Source: Streptomyces violens (GTDB lineage Bacteria; Actinomycetota; Actinomycetes; Streptomycetales; Streptomycetaceae). From it: a stretch of 64,000 nt of DNA. Every line of letters begins with the position of its first letter. Positions within the stretch are counted from its first letter, which is position 1. The stretch lies in NCBI RefSeq assembly GCF_000717745.1, contig NZ_JOBH01000019.1, positions 1 through 64,000 of the forward strand. Direction: 5' to 3'. The translations under genes and the position numbers were made by a program. Of this stretch, positions 36,264-45,369 are shown piece after piece. The notes under the pieces are model-generated. The model searched no databases, was not told the origin of the DNA, and saw only the letters and a program-made list of their open reading frames with translations.

Positions 36264-37025
36264 TCAGGCCTGCGTGAAGCTCCTGGTGTCGAGACCCAGC
36301 CAGGAGCGCAGGCCTTCTTCGCCGGCGGGCAGGATGCGCAGCGCCCGGCTGTTGGGCGAGCGCTCCACCCAGCCTCGGTCGATGCAGGAGTCCAGGACCG
36401 CAGCACCGACGGCGCCCGACAGATGGTGGCACTGCTCGGTCCAGTCCACGCAGTAGCGCACGAGTGGCCTGCTGGTCTCCGGTGCCGTCACGCCGATCTC
36501 GGCCATCATGTCCCAGCCTCGCGGGGTGATCCGGTATTCGAGGTCCTTGCCCCGGGAGGAGAGCTTGTCCTCTGTGGCGCGGTTCGGGTCGTGTCGGCCG
36601 TCCCCGCCGACCACTGCCTTGCGGTCGATCAGGGCGCGCATAACGCCGACGCCGAGGTGCCCGGCGAGGTGGTCGTAGCAGGAGCGGGCGATACGCAGCG
36701 CGCGGGCGCGGGTGCCGGAGCGTAGCGACTTAGGTTCGAAAGGCGGAGCCAGCCGGGCCAGGGACTCGATGGCTCGTGCGACTTCCGGAGAGGCCAGACT
36801 GTAATAGCGGTGCCGCCCTTGCGTCTGGACCCGGAGCATCCCACCGCCCACCAGCTGACTGAGATGACCGCTCATCGTGGACAGCGCCACGCCGGCCTCG
36901 GAGGCCAGCATGGACATAGGAAGCGAACGTTTGTCGAGCAACGCGAGAAGAATGCGAGCCCGGGTCTTGTCGCCAATCAATGATGCTGGATCGACAAAAT
37001 TGGCGTCACCGGCGAGATCACGCAT
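36264..37025 (-). CDS. ArsR-type winged-helix regulator, paralogue 1
   Basis: 253 residues. The N-terminal winged helix is ArsR/SmtB-like: KTRARILLALLDKRSLPMSML, LSTMSGHLSQLVGGG, then LRVQTQGRHRYYSLA as the wing. The C-terminal ~140 residues (CYDHLAGHLGVGVMRALIDR, DKLSSRGKDLEYRIT, PLVRYCVDWTEQCHHLSGA) form a domain shared with the gene at 37743. CysxxHis-type residues could bind metal or a ligand, but no known metal site is evident. It is divergent from ridA across a 319-base region and upstream of the MFS gene. Confidence 0.85.
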   Translation of the reverse strand: MRDLAGDANFVDPASLIGDKTRARILLALLDKRSLPMSMLASEAGVALSTMSGHLSQLVGGGMLRVQTQGRHRYYSLASPEVARAIESLARLAPPFEPKSLRSGTRARALRIARSCYDHLAGHLGVGVMRALIDRKAVVGGDGRHDPNRATEDKLSSRGKDLEYRITPRGWDMMAEIGVTAPETSRPLVRYCVDWTEQCHHLSGAVGAAVLDSCIDRGWVERSPNSRALRILPAGEEGLRSWLGLDTRSFTQA

Positions 37026-37169
37026 CGGCTTGACTTTCCCCCTCGTTCGTCAAGAAACCTGACGGTCCATGCATGACACAAGATCAACAGAGGGTCCGTG
37101 TAACTGTCAACCGCCGTGCAATCAAAGGCGAAAAAGGACGGTTTGCTGCGTGTGCCGCGATGTAAGTTT

Positions 37170-37184
37170 TCCCATGGCATGGGA
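37170..37184. promoter_or_regulatory. 15-bp palindrome, candidate ArsR operator
   Basis: TCCCATGGCATGGGA, seven-base arms around one central base, in the lower-GC 319-base region (37026-37344) between divergent arsR-type and ridA genes. Confidence 0.45.
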
Positions 37185-37344
37185 CGAGTAAATTCTTGGC
37201 GATGAAGGTAATGCGATTCTCTGCGGTTTCCGTCGCGGCACGCTTCGGCCGGGGCCGAAGGATTCCGGGGTTACGGTGATCGAGCCGATGGGGTGCTCGA
37301 CACCGGACACCCCGTCAACACCGTGTATTTCCAAGGAGGTTGCA

Positions 37345-37746
37345 GTGGGTCGGCAGGTCATCACCAGGGGAAAGGTGCCTGGCTACAAGTACTCGCCGGG
37401 CGTCGTCGTCGGGGACACCGCGTATCTGGCTGGTCACTTCGGTGTCGACGATCAGGGAGAGCTGGTGTCGCAGGACGTCGCCGAGGAAGGCAGGCGGGCG
37501 CTGCGGAACATGGACGCCACTCTCGCGGCCGCCGGGATGAGCCTCGCTGATGTGGTCAGCATGCGGGTGTGGCTGGTCACCTACGACGACATGCCCGCCT
37601 TCGACAAGGTCTACGGGGAGTTCTTCCCGCAGGATCCGCCCGCGCGCACCGCGTTCATGGTCGGCCGTCTGCCGCTCGGCGCCAAGGTCGAACTCGATGC
37701 CGTCGCGGTACGTGGCTCGGCCGAGGTCGAAGCCCATCTGGCATGA
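37345..37746 (+). CDS. RidA-family enamine/imine deaminase
   Basis: 133 residues from a GTG 5 bases after AAGGAGG. RidA/YjgF proteins hydrolyse reactive 2-aminoacrylate-type enamines, and relatives act in natural-product pathways. Signatures are YSPGVVVGDTAYLAGHFG, LRNMDATLAAAGMSLADVVS, and PPARTAFMVGRLPLGAKVEL with the conserved Arg that holds the substrate carboxylate. Its TGA overlaps the ATG of the second ArsR gene (ATGA), so regulator and enzyme are co-translated. In this locus it may serve biosynthesis, not only housekeeping detoxification. Confidence 0.9.
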   Translation: MGRQVITRGKVPGYKYSPGVVVGDTAYLAGHFGVDDQGELVSQDVAEEGRRALRNMDATLAAAGMSLADVVSMRVWLVTYDDMPAFDKVYGEFFPQDPPARTAFMVGRLPLGAKVELDAVAVRGSAEVEAHLA

Positions 37747-38519
37747 CGGACACGTCCGGACCCCCCGAGCCGGCCTCACCCGCCGTCGGCGAGCCGGACC
37801 TCGCCCGGCTCGCCGATCTCATCGGCGTCCCGTCCCGAGCCAGGATCCTGCTGGCGCTGGCCGACGGCCGGGCACTTCCGGCCAGCCTGCTGGCCCGGTC
37901 GGCGAAGGTCGCGCCGTCCACCGTGAGCGAGCAGTTGGCGAAGCTGGTCGACGGCGGCCTGCTGCGCGTCGAGGCCCACGGCCGCCACCGCTACTACCGG
38001 CTCGCCGGACCGGAGGTCGCGGAGGCTCTGGAGACCCTCGCGGCGCTCTCGGGGCACCGTGACGACCGCCCGGGCCAGCTCCGAACCCTCTCCTGGGCGC
38101 GTACTTGCTACGACCATCTCGCGGGGAAACTCGGGGTGGCACTCATGCGGGCGCTGCTCGATCTGGGCTGCCTCGCCGGCGGCAACGGTCTCTTCGACTC
38201 CCGGACTGCCGTGTGCGACCGGCTGTCCGCCCCCGGCAAGGACCTCACGTACGAGCTGACCGCCACGGGACGCAGGCTCCTCGTCGACGAGTTGGGTGTC
38301 GCGTTGCCCAACGGCCGCCGACCGCTTGTGCGGTACTGCGTGGACTGGAGCGAGCAGGCCCACCACCTGTCGGGGGCACTGGGCGCCGAGTTGCTGCGGC
38401 GCTTTGTGGAGCTGGGCTGGGTGCGCAGATACGCGGGGCGCCGAACGGTCAGCGTCACCCGGCTCGGAGAGCAGCAGCTGCCTGAGCGGCTCGGCATGCA
38501 TCTCCCTGGCCAGGCCTGA
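37743..38519 (+). CDS. ArsR-type winged-helix regulator, paralogue 2
   Basis: 258 residues, clearly paralogous to the product at 36264-37025. Shared segments include RARILLALADGRALPASLLA, LRVEAHGRHRYYRLAGPEVA, CYDHLAGKLGV, GKDLTYELT and RPLVRYCVDWSEQAHHLSGA. Both have the same N-terminal winged helix and the same C-terminal domain. It overlaps ridA by 4 bases and precedes a DHA2-type exporter gene by 116 bases, which it may control. Having one such regulator beside each of the two MFS genes suggests duplication and specialisation to two related ligands. Confidence 0.87.
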   Translation: MTDTSGPPEPASPAVGEPDLARLADLIGVPSRARILLALADGRALPASLLARSAKVAPSTVSEQLAKLVDGGLLRVEAHGRHRYYRLAGPEVAEALETLAALSGHRDDRPGQLRTLSWARTCYDHLAGKLGVALMRALLDLGCLAGGNGLFDSRTAVCDRLSAPGKDLTYELTATGRRLLVDELGVALPNGRRPLVRYCVDWSEQAHHLSGALGAELLRRFVELGWVRRYAGRRTVSVTRLGEQQLPERLGMHLPGQA

Positions 38520-38635
38520 GGCCCCCTTTACGACTGATCCACCACTCTCCGCGCCGGTCGCGCCGGTCACGCCCGCCGGCGCGAGTGCTCCCCGGTCCGC
38601 GCCGGAGCGGGAGCAAAGAAAGAAAGGTATGTCAC

Positions 38636-40057
38636 GTGCCGGATGCACAAGTGCAGGAATCCGGATCCGCATCTGCCTCTCGGAAGGCGTCCGAACGCCC
38701 GTCACAACTGCCGCTGATCGCACTGTGCATGGGCTTCTTCATGGTCATGCTGGACGCCACGATCGTCACCGTGGCGCTTCCCCCCATCGGGAAGGAGTTC
38801 GGCTCCGGAGGAAACCTCACCGGCGTCCAGTGGGTGGCCGACGGGTACACCGTCGTCTTCGCCGGCCTGCTGCTGTCCGCCGGCTCCATCGGCGACAAGC
38901 TCGGCAGCCGCTCCGCGTTCCAGACCGGCCTCGGACTCTTCGTCATCACATCGGCCGGCTGCGGTTTCGCCCCGTCCCTGTGGTTCCTCGTCGTGATGCG
39001 ACTGTTGCAGGGGCTCGCGGCGGCGCTCGTCGTACCGACCTCCCTGGCCCTGATCCACGCCTCGTACGAGGACAAGAAGGACCGCGCCAAGGCGATCGGG
39101 CTCTGGGGCGGGATCGGCGGCCTGGCCGCGGCATCGGGTCCTGTCCTCGGCGGCCTGCTGGTGGCGGCGTTCGGCTGGCGGGCGGTGTTCTACGTGAACC
39201 TGCCGTTCGGCATCCTCGGACTCATCCTGACAGCCCGTTACGTCACGGCCCCCAGGCCCGAGCGAGGGGCCGCGCTCGATCTGCCCGCACAGGTCCTGGG
39301 CATCCTGGCGCTGGGCGCGGTGGCGTTCGGCATCATCGAGGCGGGGCACTCCGGCTGGACGGACCCGGTCGTCCTCGGCTCGCTGGCCCTGTTCGTGCTG
39401 TGCGGTGCGGGCTTCCTGCTGGTGGAGAAGCGCACCACCGACCCGATGCTGCCCCTGGGCCTGTTCCGCAACGCCACCTTCTCCAGCGCCACGGCCGTCG
39501 GCCTCTTCCTGAACATCGGCTTCTACGGCCAGCTGTTCGTCGTCAGCTTCTACTTCCAGCAGTACCGCCACTACGCGGTGCTCTGGGCGGGCCTGGCGCT
39601 GCTGCCGCAGACGGCGATGGCGGCCGTCGCCTCCACCCTCGGTGGCCGGATGACCGCACGTACCGGACCGCGGCCGCCGATGCTGCTCGGCCTGGGGCTG
39701 GGAGCCGTGGGCTTCGTCGGGTTGCTGCTCGCGGGGCGTACGACGCCGTACCTGGAACTGGTCCTGCCGCTGGCCGCCATCGGCTTCGGCACGGCCTTCA
39801 CGATGCCGGCCGCGGTCGCCGCGGTCGTCGAATCGGCCCCCGCGCACCGGGCGGGGGTAGCGTCGGGCGTGCTCAACGCCGCCCGCCAGGTCGGCAGCGC
39901 GGTGGGCGTCGCCCTGCTGGGCGCGCTGGTCACCCAGACCGCCGGCTTCATCGACGGCATGCGCATCGGCTCGGTGATCAGCGCGGCCTGCTTCGCCGCG
40001 GGAATCCTCCTTGCTCTCTTCGGAGTGGAGCGCGAGGGGCGGGCGCAGGAAGCCTAG
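38636..40057 (+). CDS. DHA2 family MFS drug exporter (14 TM)
   Basis: 473 residues from a GTG about 10 bases after AAAGG. Fourteen hydrophobic segments carry the DHA2 (EmrB/QacA) signatures: FFMVMLDATIVTVALPPIGK in helix 1, GSIGDKLGSRSAFQ in loop 2-3, LLQGLAAALVVPTSLALI in helix 4 and GPVLGGLLV as motif C in helix 5. Motif C marks antiporters that pump drugs out with proton entry. It follows the second ArsR gene and is likely the self-resistance or product-export pump of the locus. A perfect terminator follows. Confidence 0.92.
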   Translation: MPDAQVQESGSASASRKASERPSQLPLIALCMGFFMVMLDATIVTVALPPIGKEFGSGGNLTGVQWVADGYTVVFAGLLLSAGSIGDKLGSRSAFQTGLGLFVITSAGCGFAPSLWFLVVMRLLQGLAAALVVPTSLALIHASYEDKKDRAKAIGLWGGIGGLAAASGPVLGGLLVAAFGWRAVFYVNLPFGILGLILTARYVTAPRPERGAALDLPAQVLGILALGAVAFGIIEAGHSGWTDPVVLGSLALFVLCGAGFLLVEKRTTDPMLPLGLFRNATFSSATAVGLFLNIGFYGQLFVVSFYFQQYRHYAVLWAGLALLPQTAMAAVASTLGGRMTARTGPRPPMLLGLGLGAVGFVGLLLAGRTTPYLELVLPLAAIGFGTAFTMPAAVAAVVESAPAHRAGVASGVLNAARQVGSAVGVALLGALVTQTAGFIDGMRIGSVISAACFAAGILLALFGVEREGRAQEA

Positions 40058-40070
40058 AAGCAGTGGAAGG

Positions 40071-40116
40071 GACTGGGGGCGTTGCCCGGAAAGCTCTCCG
40101 GGCAACGCCCCCAGTC
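40071..40116 (+). terminator. Terminator of DHA2 exporter operon
   Basis: Perfect 19-bp stem (arm GACTGGGGGCGTTGCCCGG) with an 8-base loop, 14 bases after the exporter stop. Confidence 0.95.
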
Positions 40117-40117
40117 G

Positions 40118-40424
40118 TACCGCCCCGCTCGCACTGCGGCCAGTCCAGGGCGTCCAGTGCGTAGCCGTCGAAGAAGTGCTCGCAGTCCAGGAAGATCCGG
40201 CGGCCCTGCGCGCGGAGGTACGCGACGGTGTCGCGGATCATCGCCAGGTTCTCGTCGAGGGTGGTGCGCAGCGCCGGCTCCACGTGCCGGAAGGGCACCT
40301 CTTCCTGTACCCGCTGGAAGAATTCGGTGTCCCGGGGGTTGGCGCCGGGCCAGCCGCCTTCGATGAAGCCCACGCCGAAGTCGTCCAGGTGGCGCGCGAT
40401 CGTCAGCACCCGATCGGTCATCAC
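40118..40424 (-). pseudogene. Citramalate synthase (CimA/LeuA-like) fragment
   Basis: The minus strand encodes IARHLDDFGVGFIEGGWPGA, NPRDTEFFQR, then ALRTTLDENLAMIRDTVAYL and FLDCEHFFDGY. These are N-terminal segments of citramalate synthase, but residues normally between NPRDTEFF and ALRTTLEEN are missing and the rest of the ~530-residue enzyme is absent. It is a deleted fragment, probably from gene duplication and decay. Confidence 0.8.
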
Positions 40425-40474
40425 AGCACCGTTTCCGGTTGAAGAAGCCGTAAGAATCGAAAGCGGCGCAGGAA

Positions 40475-40509
40475 GAGGTGGGCACCCCGCTGTGCGGGGT
40501 GCCCACCTC
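40475..40509 (-). terminator. Terminator of CapA/ThiF/carbamoyltransferase operon
   Basis: Perfect 16-bp stem (arm GAGGTGGGCACCCCGC) with a 3-base loop, 18 bases beyond the minus-strand stop at 40528. Confidence 0.93.
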
Positions 40510-40527
40510 AGGGGGCGGCGCGTGCGG

Positions 40528-41490
40528 TCAGGGCCGCCCGAGCAGTTCTGCCATCAATGCGGCGCGCAGGATCACGCTCCGTCGCACACTCTCGAAGTAG
40601 TGCGCGTTCGGGAGCGAGTCCGTTCCCGGAGGTAGTTCCGGGCCGCGGGGACCCGCATGGACCACCGGGACACCTGGCCACCGCGCCAATAGCTCACGGT
40701 CGAAGACGTAACGGGAATCGAGACGTTCGGAGCGGAAGTGATCCCGCACCGCCGGCTGATGGAAGTCCGACAGCTCGAACGGAATCACCGACACGGCGTC
40801 GGCCTCCTCCATGAGCCGGGCCGCATCATCCACTGTGCGCCAGGCCAGCCCGCCCTCTCCCATCGTCCGCACGATGTCGTCGGGGAAGGAGGCACCGGGC
40901 GGGGGCAGGAAGACCAGCTCTGCCGCGTTCACGGCAATGAGCGCGTGGACCAGCGAACGCGTCGCCCGGCACGCCGGATCCCCGGCATAACCGATGACTG
41001 CGCCGTCCAGCTTGCCGAGCTTCGAGCGGAGCACCCACAGATCCAGCAGCGTTTGGGTGGGATGCTCCCGATCACCACACCCGGCGCTGATGACCGGCAC
41101 CGGCGACACGGCGGCCGCACGCTCCGCCGCGTCGTCCTCCGTGTGCCGTAGCACCAGGACATCGGCATACTCGCCGATCACCCGGACCGTGTCCTCCAGA
41201 GACTCCTGATAGAAGTCCCCCGCACGGGTCGTGGACACGTCCGAGAACCCGATCGACGCACCACCGATACGATGCGCGGCAGCCTCGAAGCTGATCCGGG
41301 TCCGGGTGCTGTTCTGGTAGAAGAGCGTGCCCAGCAGCGCTCCCGGCGCGATCTGCTCCAGTACGGCCCGGGGCTGTTTCAGCATCCGGTCCGCACGGTT
41401 CCACACCGCTTCGAAGTCGTCGCGGCGCCACGTACGCAGTGTGGCGGCCTGGCGAAGCGCTACGGGCTTCGCCTCGATCACTCCCACCAC
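40528..41490 (-). CDS. Aspartate/ornithine carbamoyltransferase family enzyme
   Basis: 320 residues. Carbamoyl-phosphate site STRTR at 61-65 and HPTQTLLDLW from 143 place it in the ATCase/OTCase family, nearest to ATCase in length. It transfers a carbamoyl group from carbamoyl phosphate to an amine. The second-substrate loop that in ATCase reads HPLPRxxE reads HAGPRGPE here, so the amino substrate may not be aspartate. A pyr cluster context is lacking. It is the last gene of a three-gene minus-strand operon; its GTG lies inside the end of the ThiF-like gene (13-base overlap) after GGAGGG. Role inferred: carbamoylation step of a small-molecule pathway. Confidence 0.87.
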   Translation of the reverse strand: MVGVIEAKPVALRQAATLRTWRRDDFEAVWNRADRMLKQPRAVLEQIAPGALLGTLFYQNSTRTRISFEAAAHRIGGASIGFSDVSTTRAGDFYQESLEDTVRVIGEYADVLVLRHTEDDAAERAAAVSPVPVISAGCGDREHPTQTLLDLWVLRSKLGKLDGAVIGYAGDPACRATRSLVHALIAVNAAELVFLPPPGASFPDDIVRTMGEGGLAWRTVDDAARLMEEADAVSVIPFELSDFHQPAVRDHFRSERLDSRYVFDRELLARWPGVPVVHAGPRGPELPPGTDSLPNAHYFESVRRSVILRAALMAELLGRP

Positions 41491-42362
41491 TTGCCCTCCA
41501 CCGTCTTAGCGACCCACTTTTGCGTGTCGAGCATCGCGTAGCCGGGCGTCACCGGGAGCTGTACCGAGCCGGGGAGCTGGTCGAGACCAGTGATGGCCAT
41601 GCCGATGCGGGAGGCGAGCATCCCTTGGGCCAGCGGCGGAGTGCCTGCGAAGATCGGGCACTCCTGGTTCTTGATGAACCACTCCTCCAGAATCTCCGGC
41701 CCCGGGTAGTCCGGCATCTCCGGAATGAACCGGCTGATCAGCTGACGGGCGTTCTTCTCATTCATCTCCTCACCCTCGGGCACCCCGAAGTACTCCTCGG
41801 CGGGCATGGAATCCCGGGTCCACTTGAAGAAGAACGTGCGGTGCCCGAACACCGGCGTGCACATCATGAACTGACACTGCGTAGAACGCCGGAAGGCCCT
41901 GTGCAGTGTGTAGCGGGCGGATATCTCATACAGCTCGATCTTGTCGAGGACGTAGTCACAGTCCTCGAAGAACTCGTCCACCGACTCCTCGGTGATGCCC
42001 TCGGGGAAGACCTCGATGTTGACGTCCCTCGTGGTCTCGTAGACCAGTTCGGCGACGGCCTCCGCCTTGTTGCGCCCGACGTTCCCGAAGGTGGCACCGA
42101 ACTGCCGGTTGATGTTGGACTTCTCGAAGGTGTCAGGGTCGGCGACCTTCAGGTTCTGCACGCCCATGCGCACCAGCCGCTCAGCGGTGGCGCCACCGAT
42201 GCCTCCTACGCCCGCGATGCCGATCTTGGCGTTGCGGAGCTTCAACTGGCGCTCGCGCTGTTCCTCTTCGGTGTTGCCGAGCCAGCCGAGGTTGCGCCGG
42301 ACGCGCTCCCAGTAGTAGCTCTCGTCGGTCTCGGTCGCCGTGTAGCGCATACGGTCGCTCAT
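41478..42362 (-). CDS. ThiF/MoeB-family E1-like adenylyltransferase
   Basis: 294 residues. The E1-like nucleotide site is complete: IGIAGVGGIGGATAERLVR, then DPDTFEKSNINRQFGA with the Arg and Asn/Asp contacts for ATP, and GRNKAEAVAE. Members adenylate a carboxylate using ATP. There is no CxxC zinc pair typical of ThiF/MoeB; the C-terminal half (EEYFGVPEGEE, PDYPGPEILEEWF) is divergent, so a carrier-protein partner is not implied. Partners here are a CapA-like protein upstream (63 bases) and a carbamoyltransferase downstream (overlapping). TcdA, a relative, cyclises a carbamoyl-threonine to a hydantoin, which may be a precedent for chemistry here. Confidence 0.87.
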   Translation of the reverse strand: MSDRMRYTATETDESYYWERVRRNLGWLGNTEEEQRERQLKLRNAKIGIAGVGGIGGATAERLVRMGVQNLKVADPDTFEKSNINRQFGATFGNVGRNKAEAVAELVYETTRDVNIEVFPEGITEESVDEFFEDCDYVLDKIELYEISARYTLHRAFRRSTQCQFMMCTPVFGHRTFFFKWTRDSMPAEEYFGVPEGEEMNEKNARQLISRFIPEMPDYPGPEILEEWFIKNQECPIFAGTPPLAQGMLASRIGMAITGLDQLPGSVQLPVTPGYAMLDTQKWVAKTVEGKWWE

Positions 42363-42425
42363 GCTGATGTATTCCTGTCGTTCTTCGTTGATTGTCCAGG
42401 GGCGGCGCGGCTCGCGGCGCCCAGG

Positions 42426-43616
42426 TCAGTCGGTGGAACGGATGAGGGTTACGGGAGCGCCGGCCAGCTCGTAGCTGTCGCGGACGAAGTGCGTGGGAAG
42501 GTCCTCCTCGGCACAGCAGCGTTCGAGGTAGTCGATGATCTGCTTGCCTTCACCGTCGAGGGCCGAGACGGGGCGGGGGCTGTTGTCCGGTCCGAGTACG
42601 CAGGGCACGAAACCTGCTTCGATCGCCCCGCCGGAGGCCTCACCGAGCACGGCGAATCCGGTCAGCCGGCCATCCGGGTGGAATGGCAACAGGGGGTAGC
42701 CCTCACGCGGTCCGATGCGGTGTTCTCCGAATCGGCGCAGACTTTCTCGCTGGGTACGCGCGTCACCGCGCCCCAGGTACGCCGCTTTCTGCAGCCGTTC
42801 CTCCAGGTTTGGCAAGTCGAAGGCGAAGTGCCCCAGACCGTAGTAGATGGGCTTGCCGCGGTAGATTTCGATACCGCGCAGCAGATGGTGGTGGTGGCCC
42901 AGGACGGCGTCCGCTCCGGCGTCCACCACAGCCCGTGCCGTACGTATCTCGTGATCGGTCAGGACGTAGGGCCGTGTGAAGTCGCCCCAGTGGAAGCTGA
43001 CGACTACCAGATCGGCCGTTGCCTTCGCCCGCTCGATGTCCTCATGAAGCGCGGCCAGATCCGCTTCGTCCGGACAGGTGGTGATCCGCGGCACCAGGCC
43101 CGGGTTCCACTCGTTCTGTTCCCACGGGGTGAAGTGGGTGTGGGCACGCATCGGCGCCAGCCCCGGTACCTGCGCCCGTGCTTCGTAGCCATGCGGGAAC
43201 ACCGATGCATAGGCGAGTACGGCGAGCCGGCCGCGACGCGTGTCGAGGAGTGCGGGCTCCCTCGCTGCCGCGAGGTTCTCACCGGCTCCTGCCGTGGCGA
43301 CACCGCTGTCACGCATCAGCCGACGGGTGTCGAGAAGCGCCTGGTACCCGCCGTCCAGACTGTGATTGTTGGCGAGGGAGACGACCGTGAACGCGTCGGC
43401 CGTGACGCCGACGGCATTCTCGGGGGCGGCCACGACAGGAACACCCGCGCTGGGTGCCCGTTCCGTGGTCCTGCTGTAATTGCCCTCGAGATTCGCGAAA
43501 ACTGCATCGCACTGCCCGAAGACTTCTCTGACGTGTTGCAGCGCTTGGCCGGGGGCGTCCCTGTGGACGAACACATCCCCTGCCGCGGCCATGAATACCG
43601 ACCTGCTGGAAGACAT
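42426..43616 (-). CDS. CapA/PgsA-like metallophosphatase-fold protein
   Basis: 396 residues. CapA family signatures: AAAGDVFVHRD, VFANLEG, VVSLANNHSLDGG, VVVSFHWGD, ADAVLGHHHHLLRGIE and KPIYYGLGHFAFD, which together are the metal-binding Asp, Asn and His ligands of a calcineurin-like fold. Better-known members take part in poly-gamma-glutamate synthesis, but solitary CapA-like enzymes occur in amide-forming pathways. No signal peptide or membrane helix is visible, unlike PgsA, so it is cytosolic. It is the first gene of the operon with ThiF-like and carbamoyltransferase genes. Confidence 0.85.
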   Translation of the reverse strand: MSSSRSVFMAAAGDVFVHRDAPGQALQHVREVFGQCDAVFANLEGNYSRTTERAPSAGVPVVAAPENAVGVTADAFTVVSLANNHSLDGGYQALLDTRRLMRDSGVATAGAGENLAAAREPALLDTRRGRLAVLAYASVFPHGYEARAQVPGLAPMRAHTHFTPWEQNEWNPGLVPRITTCPDEADLAALHEDIERAKATADLVVVSFHWGDFTRPYVLTDHEIRTARAVVDAGADAVLGHHHHLLRGIEIYRGKPIYYGLGHFAFDLPNLEERLQKAAYLGRGDARTQRESLRRFGEHRIGPREGYPLLPFHPDGRLTGFAVLGEASGGAIEAGFVPCVLGPDNSPRPVSALDGEGKQIIDYLERCCAEEDLPTHFVRDSYELAGAPVTLIRSTD

Positions 43617-44100
43617 GATTCCTCTCGTCGACGGGCTCTCGGAGAGCGGGCATTGGCGGACAACTACGGTGCAGGCGCGGGTCGTTGGGCCGCGCCATCG
43701 CTACCCAAGAAGCGGTGGCTTCCGGAGCTGCGACGACACTAGATCGATTTGACTTCGGCCCCGCCCGAAGCGTGCTCCGGCATGGGCCCCGCTCCGCCGG
43801 CCCGCCGATACGAAAAGGAAGGCAGAACGAAGCAGCAGGGGCCACTTCTGCCGGGGCACAGAAAGAGGACCCTCGTGGGCGAGGGCGTTCGGGGTGCCAC
43901 CCCCGCGCGGTGCGGTGCGGTGCGGGGCGGGAACGGGTCAGGGCCGGGCGGCGGAGAGGGCGGCGGTGGCGGCCTGGCTGATCGCGGCGGCGGCCCGGGA
44001 GGGGGCGGTGAGTTCGAGGACGGTGGTGCCGGCAGGGGGTGGGGCGGAGGCGAAGCCAGAAGATGGCGCAGCCGGCGGCGTGGAGGGCGGCGATGCGGCT
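43617..44100. other. Gene-poor region upstream of CapA operon
   Basis: About 480 bases, very G-rich toward its right end. No supported gene. The left part should contain the promoter of the minus-strand operon. Confidence 0.4.
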
Positions 44101-44107
44101 GGGCGGA

Positions 44108-44590
44108 CGTGTTCCTGAAGGTGGACGCCGATCAGGCGCGCATCGACGTCGAGGTCGAGGCGATGGCCCGGGCGCCGGTCCCGACCCGCAGGTCCTGTGG
44201 CGCAAGCCGCCGGTGCTCGCGATCAGTGCGGTCCCGGGGACGGCGCTCGGCCGCCTCGGCGAGCCGTCGAGCGCGTCCCCGGCGGCGTGGGCCGCGGGGG
44301 GTACCACCCTCCGGAAGTTGCACGACGCGCCGTTGCCGCCCTGGCGCGGCCGGGCAGGCCGGAACCTCGAGGAATTGGTGGCGGATCTCAACGGCGAATG
44401 CGAGTGGCTCGTGACGAACGGCGTCCTGCCCTCCGACCTGGTCACCTGCAACCGCCAGGTCGCCGAGGCCGCGCTCCGGCCGTGGACTCCGGCGTTCACG
44501 CGCGGCGACCTACAGGTAACTCACGTGTTCGTCGACGGCGACGAGGTCACGGGCATCATCGACTGGTCCGAGGCGGGCCAGTGTTCGTCC
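44108..44590 (+). pseudogene. Aminoglycoside phosphotransferase-family remnant
   Basis: Two frames together encode an APH-type kinase: FLKVDADQARIDVEVEAMAR (ATP-lobe end) in one, and WRKPPVLAISAVPGTALG, TTLRKLHDAPLPPW, GECEWLVTNGVLP, HVFVDGDEVTGIIDWSEAGQ in the other. The frame changes near 44185. The catalytic HGDL reads RGDL, and the protein breaks off straight after the IDWSEAG metal-binding motif where Tn3-type transposase debris begins. Inactive. Confidence 0.8.
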
Positions 44591-44653
44591 TCCGGATTGC
44601 GCCAGCGAGCTGCACCCTCGACGTAGATCTCGTTCGCGGGCCTGAAGAAACGC

Positions 44654-45330
44654 ATGACCGCGGGCCTGGACCGGTTCTCCGCCTCACTCGCGGACGGCAG
44701 CGCGGGCGGGGTGAAGGCACCACCCGCAAGGGCGAGCCTTGGATCACCGTTCCGGGGCTTCACCGAGGAGCTCTCCTCGGTGGCCGGGTACGAGCGGATC
44801 GAGCGTGACGTTCCCCAACGCCGCCTGCTGCTGGCCCTCTTCGTGCTGGGCACGAATATGGGCATCCGGGTGATCGTAGCGACCGGGGAGCACGGTGAGG
44901 GCGAGGCCGCGCTGCGGCACGTGTGCCGGCACGTCATCACCGTCGACAACCTACGGGCCGCCGTCACCAGGCTGGTGAACTCCACCTTCGCCGCCCGCGA
45001 TGCCGCGTGGCGGGGCCGGGGCACCGCTTGCGCGTGGGACTCGAAGAAGTTCGGGTCCTGGTCCTCGAGCTTCATGACTGAGAACCACGCCAGCTACGGC
45101 GGCAACGGCGTGATCATCTACTGGCACGTTGAGCGGAAGGACGTCTGCATCCACTCCCAGCTCAAGAGCTGTTCGTCGGCCGATGTCGCCGCGATGATCG
45201 AGGGGGCTGCTGCGGCACTGCACCGACGCCGGGCGATGCCCTGTCCGGCTGGCCCGCGCTCGGCGCCTCGCTGGCGAGGCACGATCCGCTGGGAGCTGAT
45301 CGAGCAGCAGGGCGACCAGATGGTGAAGTA
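44654..45330 (+). mobile_element. Tn3-family transposase remnant
   Basis: The frame contains [69 protein letters not shown] and [17 protein letters not shown], the DDE core of Tn3-type transposases. After EG it jumps to [17 protein letters not shown], skipping the segment with the second catalytic Asp, and ends soon after. Both the N-terminal and the C-terminal parts are missing. No resolvase gene or 38-bp terminal repeats were recognised. Confidence 0.88.
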
Positions 45331-45369
45331 CGGGTGCTGTTGTGTCCTGCCGGGCCGGAGGTGCCGCCG

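Noticed and set aside
41439..43742. Plus-strand frame of 767 codons
   Set aside because: Spans three real minus-strand genes with clear family motifs; its residues look like reverse-strand GC-rich translation.
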